Source of the DNA: JBPEWY01 sp965224095
Lineage (GTDB): Bacteria > Bacteroidota > Bacteroidia > Flavobacteriales > Flavobacteriaceae
NCBI GenBank assembly: GCA_965224095.1
Contig: OZ245039.1
Span: forward strand, 3,286,001 to 3,350,000
DNA length: 64,000 nucleotides
Direction: 5' to 3'
How positions within the stretch are numbered: position 1 is the first letter of the stretch; each line of letters begins with the position of its first letter. Of the stretch, positions 25,313 to 33,691 are shown piece after piece. The translations under genes were made by a program, and so were the position numbers. The notes below the pieces were generated by a model. It did no database searches and had not been told where the DNA came from. It was given only the letters and a program-made list of their open reading frames with translations.

Positions 25313-26578
25313 TTAAGACAATAAATCTTTTAAAATTTGACTCATCAAATACGCGTCTTCAAAAGAATTATACAGTGGTACCGGAGCAACCCGAATTACA
25401 TCGGGCTCTCTCCAATCTGTAATCACTCCTTTCTCTGTAAGTTTTTTGTGTAGCTCCCGATTCGCATTTTTTACCTGAATGGATAGCTGACAACCTCTTT
25501 GTTCAGGATCCTGAGGAGTAATTATTTCAATAGCTTTATTTTCCAGATCATTAACCAGGAATTCCAAATATCCGGTTAGTGCTATCGATTTTTTTCTGAG
25601 GTTTTGAATACCTGCTTCCTCAAATATATCCAGCGAGGCACGGATAGCTGCCATTGACAATATTGGCGGATTACTGAGCTGCCAGCCCTCTGCCCCGGGA
25701 ATCGCCTTGAAATCATGACGCATATTAAACCTTGTTTGCTTATGATGCCCCCACCAGCCTGTAAACTTTTTCAGATCGTTATTATAGGCGTGTTTTTCAT
25801 GTACAAAAAGCCCGGCGAGGCTTCCGGGACCTGAATTGAGATATTTATAGGTGCACCAGGCAGCAAAATCCACACCACTGTCATGAAGTTCAGGTATAAT
25901 ATTACCTACACCATGGGCCAGGTCAATTCCAACCATACAGCCATGCGAATGCCCCAGACTGGCAATTTGTTTTAAATTTAAGTATTGCCCCGTGTAGTAA
26001 TTTACACCTCCTATAAGTAACATGGCAATGGAATCTCCGTTTTTCCGTAACAGTTTTTCCAGATCATCCATTCTTAAAAGCTCCTGTCCCGCCGGTGGTT
26101 TCCATTCAATTAAGGCTTCGTCCGGATCATACCCATGAAATCGTAATTGAGATTCTACGGCATATCGATCGGATGGAAAAGCATCGCTTTCTATAACTAT
26201 TTTATAGCGGGTTGAGGTGGGCACATAAAAAGAAACCATTAAAAGATGGAGGTTTGTAGTAAGCGTATTCATAACTACCACCTCAATAGGCTTGGCTCCA
26301 ACCAGCGCGGCCATTTTATCCGTGAGAAATTCATGGTAGGGCATCCATGGATTTTTAGCTTCAAAATGTCCTTCCACACCGAGATTAGCCCAGTCTTTTA
26401 GTTCCTGAGAAATATAGTCTTTGGTGATTTTGGGTTGTAACCCTAATGAATTTCCGCAGAAATAAATCCATTCATTGCCCTGATCGTCTTTTGGAATGTG
26501 AAATTTGTTTCTAAAATCCTTTAAAGGATCGGTATTATCCAGATTACGGGCAAACTCCCGGCTAGTTTGGTAAATCAT
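25313..26578 (-). CDS. kynU: Kynureninase
   Basis: 421 residues, PLP-dependent hydrolase giving anthranilate or 3-hydroxyanthranilate plus alanine. Family landmarks are GNSLGLQPK, MNTLTTNLHLLMVSFYVPT, VGIDLAHGVGNI and the PLP lysine in CTYKYLNSGPGSLAGLFVHEKH; WREPDVIRVAPVPLYNSFEDA closes the C-terminus. It is first in the catabolic operon. A near-match -7 element (TATCTTTA) lies upstream at 26609-26616. Confidence 0.96.
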   Translation of the reverse strand: MIYQTSREFARNLDNTDPLKDFRNKFHIPKDDQGNEWIYFCGNSLGLQPKITKDYISQELKDWANLGVEGHFEAKNPWMPYHEFLTDKMAALVGAKPIEVVVMNTLTTNLHLLMVSFYVPTSTRYKIVIESDAFPSDRYAVESQLRFHGYDPDEALIEWKPPAGQELLRMDDLEKLLRKNGDSIAMLLIGGVNYYTGQYLNLKQIASLGHSHGCMVGIDLAHGVGNIIPELHDSGVDFAAWCTYKYLNSGPGSLAGLFVHEKHAYNNDLKKFTGWWGHHKQTRFNMRHDFKAIPGAEGWQLSNPPILSMAAIRASLDIFEEAGIQNLRKKSIALTGYLEFLVNDLENKAIEIITPQDPEQRGCQLSIQVKNANRELHKKLTEKGVITDWREPDVIRVAPVPLYNSFEDAYLMSQILKDLLS

Positions 26579-26608
26579 TTATGGTTCTTTTAACATCTAA
26601 ATGGAATG

Positions 26609-26616
26609 TAAAGATA
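26609..26616 (-). promoter_or_regulatory. Possible -7 element for the kynurenine operon (TATCTTTA)
   Basis: One mismatch to TAnnTTTG, 31 bases upstream of kynU. A mirror-image TATCTTTA faces the divergent gene at 26658-26665, so the pair forms an inverted repeat. Confidence 0.35.
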
Positions 26617-26657
26617 AACATTCCTATTGGCTATTTTGAGTGCGGATCTAAAATGAT

Positions 26658-26665
26658 TATCTTTA
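26658..26665 (+). promoter_or_regulatory. Possible -7 element for the ferredoxin-CDGSH gene (TATCTTTA)
   Basis: One mismatch to TAnnTTTG, 21 bases before the ATG at 26687. It is the inverted copy of the element facing kynU. Confidence 0.35.
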
Positions 26666-26686
26666 AAAGAATGAAACAAATACAAT

Positions 26687-27112
26687 ATGGAAGCCAAAAA
26701 AGAATATACCAACGGAGAAGTAACTATTGTCTGGAAACCGCGTACCTGTATTCATTCGGGAATTTGTGTAAAGGGACTCCCTGAAGTTTTTAAACCCCGT
26801 GAAAAACCCTGGGTAAAAATAGATGCGGCTGCTTCTGAAGAACTCATTAAACAAGTTGAAGAATGTCCCTCGGGTGCATTGAGTTATTATATGAATGAAG
26901 ATGGAAAACCGCTTCAAAAAGAATCGGTTTCCAATATCCGAATCGAAGTGCTTCCCGATGGGCCTTTGTTGGTGCATGGAGCTCTTGAAGTTTGTTTAAA
27001 AGATGGTAATACGGAAAACAAAATAAAAGCTACGGCTTTTTGCCGATGCGGGCATTCGGATAATAAGCCTTATTGCGACGGTGCTCATCGAAAACATAAC
27101 TTTACGGGATAA
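26687..27112 (+). CDS. Two-domain iron-sulfur protein (4Fe-4S single-cluster domain plus CDGSH)
   Basis: 141 residues. Residues 1-65 are a divergent single-cluster ferredoxin domain (Fer4_19/DUF1271 type) with cysteines in RTCIHSGICVKGLPEVF and VEECPSGAL. Residues 95-140 are a CDGSH 2Fe-2S domain with the three-Cys-one-His pattern FCRCGHSDNKPYCDGAH. It is a cytoplasmic electron carrier or cluster-transfer protein of unknown partner. Divergent from kynU; an electron-transfer link to that pathway is only a guess. Confidence 0.92.
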   Translation: MEAKKEYTNGEVTIVWKPRTCIHSGICVKGLPEVFKPREKPWVKIDAAASEELIKQVEECPSGALSYYMNEDGKPLQKESVSNIRIEVLPDGPLLVHGALEVCLKDGNTENKIKATAFCRCGHSDNKPYCDGAHRKHNFTG

Positions 27113-27115
27113 AAA

Positions 27116-27138
27116 AACCCTTTGACGGGCAAAGGGTT
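27116..27138. terminator. Hairpin after the ferredoxin-CDGSH gene
   Basis: Perfect 9-bp stem AACCCTTTG/CAAAGGGTT with loop ACGGG. The U run is on the minus strand (TTTTTTT), so it is a better terminator for leftward transcription, though it lies three bases after the rightward stop codon. Confidence 0.55.
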
Positions 27139-27287
27139 GTGAATTGAAAATATATGGACGCAAAATTGCGGGACGTTGTATATTATATACGTAAAAAGGA
27201 AGATGCTTGGATGTTTTTCATATATTTTTTTATGAAATATCTCACGTTTGACAAAAACCGGCAGCGAAAGTGCTGAACTGGATCAAA

Positions 27288-27322
27288 TAAAAAAGCCTTA
27301 CGCATGGTAAGGCTTTTTTATT
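27288..27322. terminator. Bidirectional terminator before the zinc-ribbon-like gene's 3' end
   Basis: Stem AAAAAGCCTTA/TAAGGCTTTTT with a short GC-containing loop (CGCATGG) and flanking A/T runs on both sides. Confidence 0.8.
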
Positions 27323-27338
27323 TGGATATATTTTAAAA

Positions 27339-28118
27339 TTAAATAGAAGCAAACAATTGTTCCATTTTTTCACGTTCTTCTTCTGCCAGGGTTGGATCAA
27401 CCAGAATTCTTCCGCTGTGCTCGTCGGTAATAATCTTTTTGCGTGCAGCGATTTCCATTTGAACCTGAGGCGGTATGGTAAAGAACGACCCTCCTGAAGC
27501 ACCTCTTTCAATAGCTACTACGGCAAGTCCGTTTTTTACATTTTCGCGAATTCGTTTGTACGCAACAATTAAACGCTGTTCAATTTGTTTTTCAAATTCA
27601 GCCGATTTATTTAATAAAGCCTTTTCTTCTTTTTCGGTTTCAGCCAAAATTGCATCAAGCTCACCTTTCTTGTGTTTTAAATGTGATTCACGTTCTTTAA
27701 GGCGTTCTTTGGTTTCATCGATAACCACTTTTTTCTGCTCGATTTGTGCTTTGTATTCTTTGATATTTTTTTCGGCCAGTTGAATCTCCAATTCCTGATA
27801 CTCAATCTCTTTACTCAGGGAATTGAATTCCCGGTTGTTACGAACATTTTTTTGCTGTTCGGTATACTTTTTAATAAGTACTTTAGCCTCTTCTATTAGA
27901 TTTTTTTTACTGGCAATATCCTGATTGATAGTGTCGAGTTCGGCAGTTAGTTTCTCCAATCGGGTTTTTAAACCTTCCACTTCGTCCTCCAGGTCTTCCA
28001 CTTCCAGAGGAAGCTCTCCCCTTACATTTCTAATTTCATCAACGCGAGAATCAATTAATTGCAGATCGTAAAGGGCTCTTAATTTTTCCTCAACGGTGGT
28101 TTCGCTTTTCTTTGCCAT
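27339..28118 (-). CDS. Coiled-coil zinc-ribbon-family protein that has lost its cysteines
   Basis: 259 residues. Residues 1-195 form a long charged coiled coil (EDLEDEVEGLKTRLEKLTAELDTI and onwards). The C-terminal region aligns with the C4-type zinc-ribbon domain, but the usual CxxC pairs read ASGGSFFTIPPQ and TDEHSGRILVD, so none of the four cysteines remains. The fold probably persists without zinc. It follows the Nif3 gene by two bases in the same transcript, a pairing I recall in other Bacteroidota. Function unknown; related proteins are linked to nucleic acid or NIF3-associated roles. Confidence 0.88.
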   Translation of the reverse strand: MAKKSETTVEEKLRALYDLQLIDSRVDEIRNVRGELPLEVEDLEDEVEGLKTRLEKLTAELDTINQDIASKKNLIEEAKVLIKKYTEQQKNVRNNREFNSLSKEIEYQELEIQLAEKNIKEYKAQIEQKKVVIDETKERLKERESHLKHKKGELDAILAETEKEEKALLNKSAEFEKQIEQRLIVAYKRIRENVKNGLAVVAIERGASGGSFFTIPPQVQMEIAARKKIITDEHSGRILVDPTLAEEEREKMEQLFASI

Positions 28119-28120
28119 AT

Positions 28121-29215
28121 TTAAAAATACTTGACGGGATTAGTATTACTCTCTGATAAAATGATTGCAAAATTAGGGATTTTTTTTGTAAGATGCTCTA
28201 CTAAAAGATTTTTTGTAAACTGTTCGGTCTCATAATGGCCGATATCTACCAATAGTAATTTATCTTCTGCCTGATAAAATTGATGGTATTTAATATCGGA
28301 AGTAATATATGCATCAGCGCCCGAGTGTTTGGCATTTTTAATTGCGAACGCTCCGCTTCCCCCTAAAACGGCAACCTTTTTAACAGGCTTATCCAGAAAC
28401 TCCGTATGGCGAATACTTTTGGCATGCATTGATTTTTTTACCAGTTTCAAAAAATCTATTTCCTGAAGTGCTTGTTTCAGTTCGCCAACCATTCCCATTC
28501 CTATGTGCTGATGTTTATTTTCAAGTGTGGTAACCTCATAGGCTACTTCTTCATACGGATGTGCCGTGAAAAGTGCTTTCATTACTTCAGATTCCCGATG
28601 CCTGGGAAAAACAACTCCAAGTTGTATTTCTTCTTCGGTTTGTAAAACACCGGGTTTCCCCACTACAGGATTAGAATCGGAACCTCCGCGATACGTTCCA
28701 AGGCCACTTATATTAAAACTGCATTGGTCGTAATTACCTATAGACCCTGCCCCGGCCAGAAATAGAGCATTTCTGAGCTGTTCGGCCTGTGCTTTGGGAA
28801 CAAACGTAACAAGCTTTTTAATAGTGTTCTTTTGCGGAATAAGAATAGTTTGGTTATGAAGCCCTAAAACGTCACATATTTTTGCATTAACGCCCTGAAA
28901 TGAATTATCTAATGCGGTGTGAATGGCATAGATGGCAATATTGTTTTTAATAGCTTTAAGAACGACACGCTGAACGTAGTCAGCTCCTGTTATTTTTTTT
29001 AGGCCGGAGAAAATAATGGGGTGGAAACTGAGAATAAAGTTACATTTTTTTTGAAGGGCCTCGTCTACCACATTTTCCAGTGTGTCCAGTGTTACCAGGA
29101 TTCCGGTAACCTGCATTTCTCGCGATCCGATAAGCAACCCTACATTATCAAAATCTTCCGCATACTGTAAGGGCGCTATTTCTTCAAGCTGGTTAACAAT
29201 GTCCTGAACAATCAT
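28121..29215 (-). CDS. Nif3-like dinuclear metal-centre protein
   Basis: 364 residues from the ATG at 29215; the upstream in-frame TTG at 29239 is part of the promoter element and is not a start. The dimetal ligands are visible in SFHPIIFSGLKKITG, YAIHTALDNSFQGVN and LVDIGHYETEQF. It contains the central inserted PII-like domain of the long Nif3/YqfO form (about residues 130-230). Usual annotation is a GTP cyclohydrolase I type 2-like or unknown hydrolase. Cotranscribed with the zinc-ribbon-like gene. Confidence 0.92.
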   Translation of the reverse strand: MIVQDIVNQLEEIAPLQYAEDFDNVGLLIGSREMQVTGILVTLDTLENVVDEALQKKCNFILSFHPIIFSGLKKITGADYVQRVVLKAIKNNIAIYAIHTALDNSFQGVNAKICDVLGLHNQTILIPQKNTIKKLVTFVPKAQAEQLRNALFLAGAGSIGNYDQCSFNISGLGTYRGGSDSNPVVGKPGVLQTEEEIQLGVVFPRHRESEVMKALFTAHPYEEVAYEVTTLENKHQHIGMGMVGELKQALQEIDFLKLVKKSMHAKSIRHTEFLDKPVKKVAVLGGSGAFAIKNAKHSGADAYITSDIKYHQFYQAEDKLLLVDIGHYETEQFTKNLLVEHLTKKIPNFAIILSESNTNPVKYF

Positions 29216-29236
29216 TTTATGAAATTTTATTTTATC

Positions 29237-29266
29237 CAAAGATAAAATATTATACTTTCGTCCAAA
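29237..29266 (-). promoter_or_regulatory. Promoter of the nif3-like operon (TTTG-N18-TATCTTTG)
   Basis: Exact -7 TATCTTTG at 29237-29244 and -33 TTTG at 29263-29266 on the minus strand. The -33 touches the first base of the divergent lpxK ATG, so the two genes' control regions overlap. Confidence 0.7.
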
Positions 29267-30264
29267 TGGGCATTCTAAGAAAAATACTATTTCCCTTCGC
29301 CTTGCTTTACGGCATGGTGGTTTACTTGAGAAACTGGTGTTACGATCGGGGTATTTTTAAAAGCCATAGCGTTTTGGTTCCGTCTATCTGCATCGGAAAT
29401 TTATCGGTGGGAGGAACTGGAAAAACTCCTATGGTGGCTTATCTAATTGAATTACTTAAAGATCAATACAGCGTGGGGGTGTTAAGCCGGGGGTATAAGC
29501 GTAAGTCCAAAGGATTTACACAGGCAAATGCTCTTTCAGGCGTAGAAGATTTGGGTGATGAGCCCTTTTTATTGTTCCGCAATCACCCTGAAATTGCTTT
29601 GGCGGTAGATGCGAATAGACATCTTGGAATTTTGCAAATGTTGAATTTTTCACCAAAACCGGAATTAATTTTACTGGATGATGCCTTTCAGCACAGGAGA
29701 ATAAACCCTGGTTTTTTCATATTGCTCACAGCGTACGGTGATCTATACCCGGATGATTTCTATCTTCCAACGGGGAATTTACGAGACCATAAAAATCAGG
29801 CCGGGAGGGCCGATATAATTATAGTTACAAAGTGCCCCGAAGATATTTCCGAAGTGGAAAGGAAATATATTTCCGAAAAACTTAAACCCGAGCCGCATCA
29901 AAAATTGTTTTTCAGTTATATTAAATATGATACCATGCTCAGGGGACGTGATTCTCTACACCTGAGCACCTTGGGAAATGAAGAGTTTTGCCTGGTTACC
30001 GGAATTGCCAATCCAAAACCTCTTGCAGTTCACTTAAAGAGTATAGGGCTGCAGTTTGAACACTTACAATTTCCGGATCATCACTTTTTTACCGAAACGG
30101 ATTTACGGAATCTGAGAAGTAAAAAGCGCATAGTGACTACCGAAAAAGATTTTGTCCGACTTGAAAATCGTATAGACAATCTTTTTTATCTCCCGATTAC
30201 TATGGGTTTTGTGTCGGAAAAAACTGTTTTTGATACTGCCGTAAGAGATTATATAAAAAGCTAA
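29266..30264 (+). CDS. lpxK: Tetraacyldisaccharide 4'-kinase
   Basis: 332 residues, inner-membrane lipid A kinase that phosphorylates the disaccharide precursor to lipid IVA. An N-terminal hydrophobic anchor (ILFPFALLYGMVVYLRN) is followed by the P-loop GNLSVGGTGKTPMVAYL, the SRGYKR motif, LLDDAFQHRRINPG (catalytic Asp region) and VTTEKDFVRL near the C-terminus. The start ATG at 29266 lies only a few bases after a one-mismatch -7 element (TACTTTCG, 29253-29260), so the leader is nearly absent. Ends in a terminator. Confidence 0.95.
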   Translation: MGILRKILFPFALLYGMVVYLRNWCYDRGIFKSHSVLVPSICIGNLSVGGTGKTPMVAYLIELLKDQYSVGVLSRGYKRKSKGFTQANALSGVEDLGDEPFLLFRNHPEIALAVDANRHLGILQMLNFSPKPELILLDDAFQHRRINPGFFILLTAYGDLYPDDFYLPTGNLRDHKNQAGRADIIIVTKCPEDISEVERKYISEKLKPEPHQKLFFSYIKYDTMLRGRDSLHLSTLGNEEFCLVTGIANPKPLAVHLKSIGLQFEHLQFPDHHFFTETDLRNLRSKKRIVTTEKDFVRLENRIDNLFYLPITMGFVSEKTVFDTAVRDYIKS

Positions 30265-30290
30265 AAGGCGCAAAATAATTGCGCCTTTTA
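30263..30290 (+). terminator. Terminator after lpxK
   Basis: Perfect 11-bp stem AAAAGGCGCAA/TTGCGCCTTTT with loop AATAA; it overlaps the stop codon and is followed by a short run of CTAA/CCAA tetramers. Confidence 0.8.
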
Positions 30291-30385
30291 TAACTAACTA
30301 ACCAACTAACTCTGAACATATTGTAAAATGAAAACAATCTATTCGATTAGATAATAACAATCTCCGTGCCAAACTTGTTGCTTTA

Positions 30386-32638
30386 CTAAGAATCAAAAAT
30401 ATTTTGCGCTATTTTTTGGTAAAAAACTTCCGGCTTAAAGGGTTTGGTCACCACATCGTTACAACCGGCACTGTAAAAGTTTTCAGTACTGTCGTCAATA
30501 GAAATAGCCGTAAGCGCAATAATAGGGAGTTTTGTATTGAATTTTCTAATTTCCTGAGTGGCAGTAATACCACTGATACCCGGCATGTGAATATCCATTA
30601 ATACAGCGTGATATTCGTGCTTTTTTACCTTGTCTATTGCTTCATAACCATTTTCTGCAATATCACAACTGATTCCTTTTTTCTGAAGCATTTTCTGAGT
30701 AATTACCTGATTAATCTTGTTGTCTTCAACCAGTAACAGGTGTAAGCCTTTGAGAACGTCGTCTTCAAATTCAGGATCGCTTACTTCCGTATCATCTTTT
30801 AAAACTCTTTCAGACGGAAGGTGTTTTAAAAGAATATCGAAATAAAAAGTACTTCCTTTACCCAGTTCACTGTCTACCTGAATTTCACTGTTAAACAGAG
30901 AAAGCATACTCCTTACAATGGTAAGCCCCAGGCCGGTGCCTCCGTATTTACGGTTAATTTGTACAGAACCTTGTGAAAAACTCTCAAAGATACTCTCTTT
31001 CATTTCCTTGGAGATTCCTATACCGGTATCTTTTACCTCAAAACGAACCAGACTGGTGCCTTCATTTTTTTTGATAAGATTGGCGGCAACGGTAACCGTT
31101 CCGTTTTTGGTGAATTTGAGCGCATTACCCATCAGATTGATAAATATCTGGGATAATTTTAACGGATCGCCAATTAATTGTTTAGGAATACTTTTATCGA
31201 TATTCAAAAGAATCTCATTGTTATTTTCCTTTGCTGTTTGCTGTAGTGAGGAAACTACTTCCGACAACATCTTTTTCAGGCTAAACTTAATTTTCTGCAA
31301 AGAAACCTTATTGGCTTCTATTTTATTTATTTGTAAAATGTCGTTTATAAATGCCAATAAATAATCGCCGGAAAACTTAAGAGATTTTAAATGTTCCTTT
31401 TGATTTTCAGTCGGATTTTCTTCTAACAATAAATGTGTAAGCCCCGTAACAGCATACAGAGGAGTTCGGAGTTCGTGACTCACGGTCGACAAAAACTGAG
31501 CTTTGGCCTGCATGGCCTTTTCTGCTTCTTCTTTTGCCATTTGTAATTCCAGGTTCTTTTTTAAAAGTAAATCGTTTGTTTTAAGTTTAATTTGATTATT
31601 GCGGTATAAAGAAATGGTTAATAACGAAATAATGATAAGGAAAGCAGACGTTAACACCGATGTAAGCTTTGACCGGCTAACCGTTTTTTGTTGCGCTTCA
31701 ATAAGTCCCGCCTGACTTTCAATGACTTCGTCTTTATAGGCCGACTCGTTTTCTACGGCGATTGCTTCGTGTTGGAGTACCGTAATGGGATTAAAGAAAG
31801 AATCTTTGATCTTTTGTGCTTCTTTAAGATCTTTATACGCTCTTTTATACAGGCCTCTCTTTTCATGAACTTCTCCGAGTACCTCGTACGATTCCAGAAG
31901 CTGCGCATAGAAGCGATGTTTTTTAGCGAGTTGCTGAGCTTTATTGGCACTTTCCTCGGCAAGAAAAACATTTCCTTCTTCGAGATCAATACGCGCCAGG
32001 CTAACCAGCATTTTTGTTCGAACATCTTTTCTGGAAAAAGTATCTTTTTCCGCGAGAAGGCGTTCGTATATACGAACCGCCTTGATAGGCTCATTTTTAC
32101 CCGCCAGGGCTTCACCTTCATAAAGTAATATGGTATTGGCCAAATAATTGTTGGGAGGAACATTGAAAGTTTTGGCTATTTTAAATCGCTCCAGCGAAGC
32201 GTCGTATTTTTTTTCTTTTAGTAAAATAAATCCTTCCAGTATTTCATACTGGATTTTACCGTAGTTATACTCGTTTTGCTCAAGGAGGGTACGGGCATTC
32301 TGAAGGTATAATCGAGCGGTTTGAAATTTCTCCAATTCAATATAGATCTGCGCAAACAAATTGTAACTATCTATAAGCGTAAATATATCGTCTTCTTCCT
32401 TGGCCAGGGAGACGGCCCGATTAAGTGCCTTTATACTGTTGTCGTATTGGGAGTGATCTTTATGAGAAAGCCCCAGGTTATACAGGATCCGAATACTGTC
32501 GTTTTCAGATTGATTGATCATGACAGCCGGTGCGTTCACAGCACTATCCTGCGAAGTTTCCTGATTTGTTTGGGCAGGGGTAATGGAAACCGCAAAAAGA
32601 GAATATAGAAGTATAAAATGTATTTTAAAATACTTCAT
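30386..32638 (-). CDS. Hybrid sensor histidine kinase/response regulator with periplasmic TPR sensor
   Basis: 750 residues. Signal peptide at 1-22; periplasmic tetratricopeptide repeats at about 45-300; one transmembrane helix near 325-345 (LTSVLTSAFLIIISLLTISLY); a short coiled coil; the HisKA domain with phospho-His in FLSTVSHELRTPLYAVTGL; the HATPase with LMGNALKFTKNG, VKDTGIGISKE and GGTGLGLTIV; and a C-terminal receiver with the phospho-Asp in AVLMDIHMPG. It is a complete phosphorelay entry but has no DNA-binding output, so a separate regulator is needed. Its own exact TATATTTG element lies upstream. The ligand sensed is unknown. Confidence 0.95.
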   Translation of the reverse strand: MKYFKIHFILLYSLFAVSITPAQTNQETSQDSAVNAPAVMINQSENDSIRILYNLGLSHKDHSQYDNSIKALNRAVSLAKEEDDIFTLIDSYNLFAQIYIELEKFQTARLYLQNARTLLEQNEYNYGKIQYEILEGFILLKEKKYDASLERFKIAKTFNVPPNNYLANTILLYEGEALAGKNEPIKAVRIYERLLAEKDTFSRKDVRTKMLVSLARIDLEEGNVFLAEESANKAQQLAKKHRFYAQLLESYEVLGEVHEKRGLYKRAYKDLKEAQKIKDSFFNPITVLQHEAIAVENESAYKDEVIESQAGLIEAQQKTVSRSKLTSVLTSAFLIIISLLTISLYRNNQIKLKTNDLLLKKNLELQMAKEEAEKAMQAKAQFLSTVSHELRTPLYAVTGLTHLLLEENPTENQKEHLKSLKFSGDYLLAFINDILQINKIEANKVSLQKIKFSLKKMLSEVVSSLQQTAKENNNEILLNIDKSIPKQLIGDPLKLSQIFINLMGNALKFTKNGTVTVAANLIKKNEGTSLVRFEVKDTGIGISKEMKESIFESFSQGSVQINRKYGGTGLGLTIVRSMLSLFNSEIQVDSELGKGSTFYFDILLKHLPSERVLKDDTEVSDPEFEDDVLKGLHLLLVEDNKINQVITQKMLQKKGISCDIAENGYEAIDKVKKHEYHAVLMDIHMPGISGITATQEIRKFNTKLPIIALTAISIDDSTENFYSAGCNDVVTKPFKPEVFYQKIAQNIFDS

Positions 32639-32654
32639 TCAGGTTAAGTTTTCT

Positions 32655-32662
32655 CAAATATA
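32655..32662 (-). promoter_or_regulatory. -7 promoter element for the hybrid kinase gene (TATATTTG)
   Basis: Exact TAnnTTTG match on the minus strand, 16 bases upstream of the ATG. Confidence 0.55.
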
Positions 32663-32667
32663 GTTAT

Positions 32668-33663
32668 TTATTTCCCGTACATGTGTTTTATCAGGTCGAT
32701 AAGCCTGGAACTATAACCGGATTCATTATCATACCATCCTACTACTTTCACCATATTTCCGATCACTGAAGTCATTTGAGCATCAAAAACGCACGAAAAC
32801 GGACTATCTATTATATCTATTGAAACGATAGGATCTTCAGTATAGTCTAAAATACCCTTAAAAAAAGTCTCAGAAGCTTCTTTAAAAGTCCTATTAATAT
32901 CGTCAATAGTTGTAGCTTTTTTTACGTTAAACGTAATATCCGTAAGAGAACCGTCCGGTACGGGAACTCGTATTCCACATCCTCCGATAACGTCTTTTAG
33001 CTCCGGGAATATTTTAGTCAATGCCTTCGCTGCTCCGGTTGTTGTGGGAACAATGCTCTGCGAGGCCGCTCTTGCTCGCCTAAGGTCTCTATGCGGTTGA
33101 TCATGCAAACTTTGATCGGTTGTATACGAATGAACCGTTGTTATATAGGCTTGATTAATTCCGCAAAGATCATTGATTATTTTCATCATGGGAGCCGCAT
33201 TGTTCGTGGTGCAGGAAGCATTGGAAATAATGGTATCGCTCTTGTTTAACATATGATGATTAACTCCCATCACTACCATTTTAATATCGTCCTGCTCGGG
33301 GGGAACGGATAGAATTACTCTTCCGGCTCCATTCTTTAAATGACCTTCCAGTGAGGCTTTTGATCTGAACTTTCCCGTTGCCTCGATTACTACATCCGCA
33401 TCCATCCATTGAATATCTTCGGGCGATTTAAAATTGCTGAGGTGATATGCTGTATTCCCTATGAGGATGCCGCTGTTGTTATAAGATACTTCAGCATTTA
33501 AAACCCCGTGAATACTATCGTATTTCAATAGGTGACTCAAAGTTCTGGCATCGGCCAAATCGTTTATTTGTGTTACCTGAATGCCTGGCTCATTGAGTAA
33601 CAACCTGAAGAGTGTTCTTCCAATTCTTCCAAACCCGTTAATTCCAACTCGAATATTCCCCAT
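32668..33663 (-). CDS. gap: Type I glyceraldehyde-3-phosphate dehydrogenase
   Basis: 331 residues, NAD(P)-dependent glycolytic enzyme. The nucleotide site is GINGFGRIGRTLFRLL, the catalytic cysteine is in SNASCTTNNAAP, the phosphate/catalytic His follows in TTVHSYTTDQ, and GWYDNESGYSSR ends the C-terminus. The Asp after the second strand (NDLAD) suggests NAD preference. It lies 28 bases downstream of lipA on the same strand, so the two may be cotranscribed; Bacteroidota often carry more than one gap gene. Confidence 0.95.
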   Translation of the reverse strand: MGNIRVGINGFGRIGRTLFRLLLNEPGIQVTQINDLADARTLSHLLKYDSIHGVLNAEVSYNNSGILIGNTAYHLSNFKSPEDIQWMDADVVIEATGKFRSKASLEGHLKNGAGRVILSVPPEQDDIKMVVMGVNHHMLNKSDTIISNASCTTNNAAPMMKIINDLCGINQAYITTVHSYTTDQSLHDQPHRDLRRARAASQSIVPTTTGAAKALTKIFPELKDVIGGCGIRVPVPDGSLTDITFNVKKATTIDDINRTFKEASETFFKGILDYTEDPIVSIDIIDSPFSCVFDAQMTSVIGNMVKVVGWYDNESGYSSRLIDLIKHMYGK

Positions 33664-33691
33664 ATTAAAAAACTGATAGGTAGTTCAGGAC

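Noticed and set aside
30290..30312. CTAA/CCAA tetramer run after lpxK
   Set aside because: Only about five imperfect units, too short to call a functional repeat.
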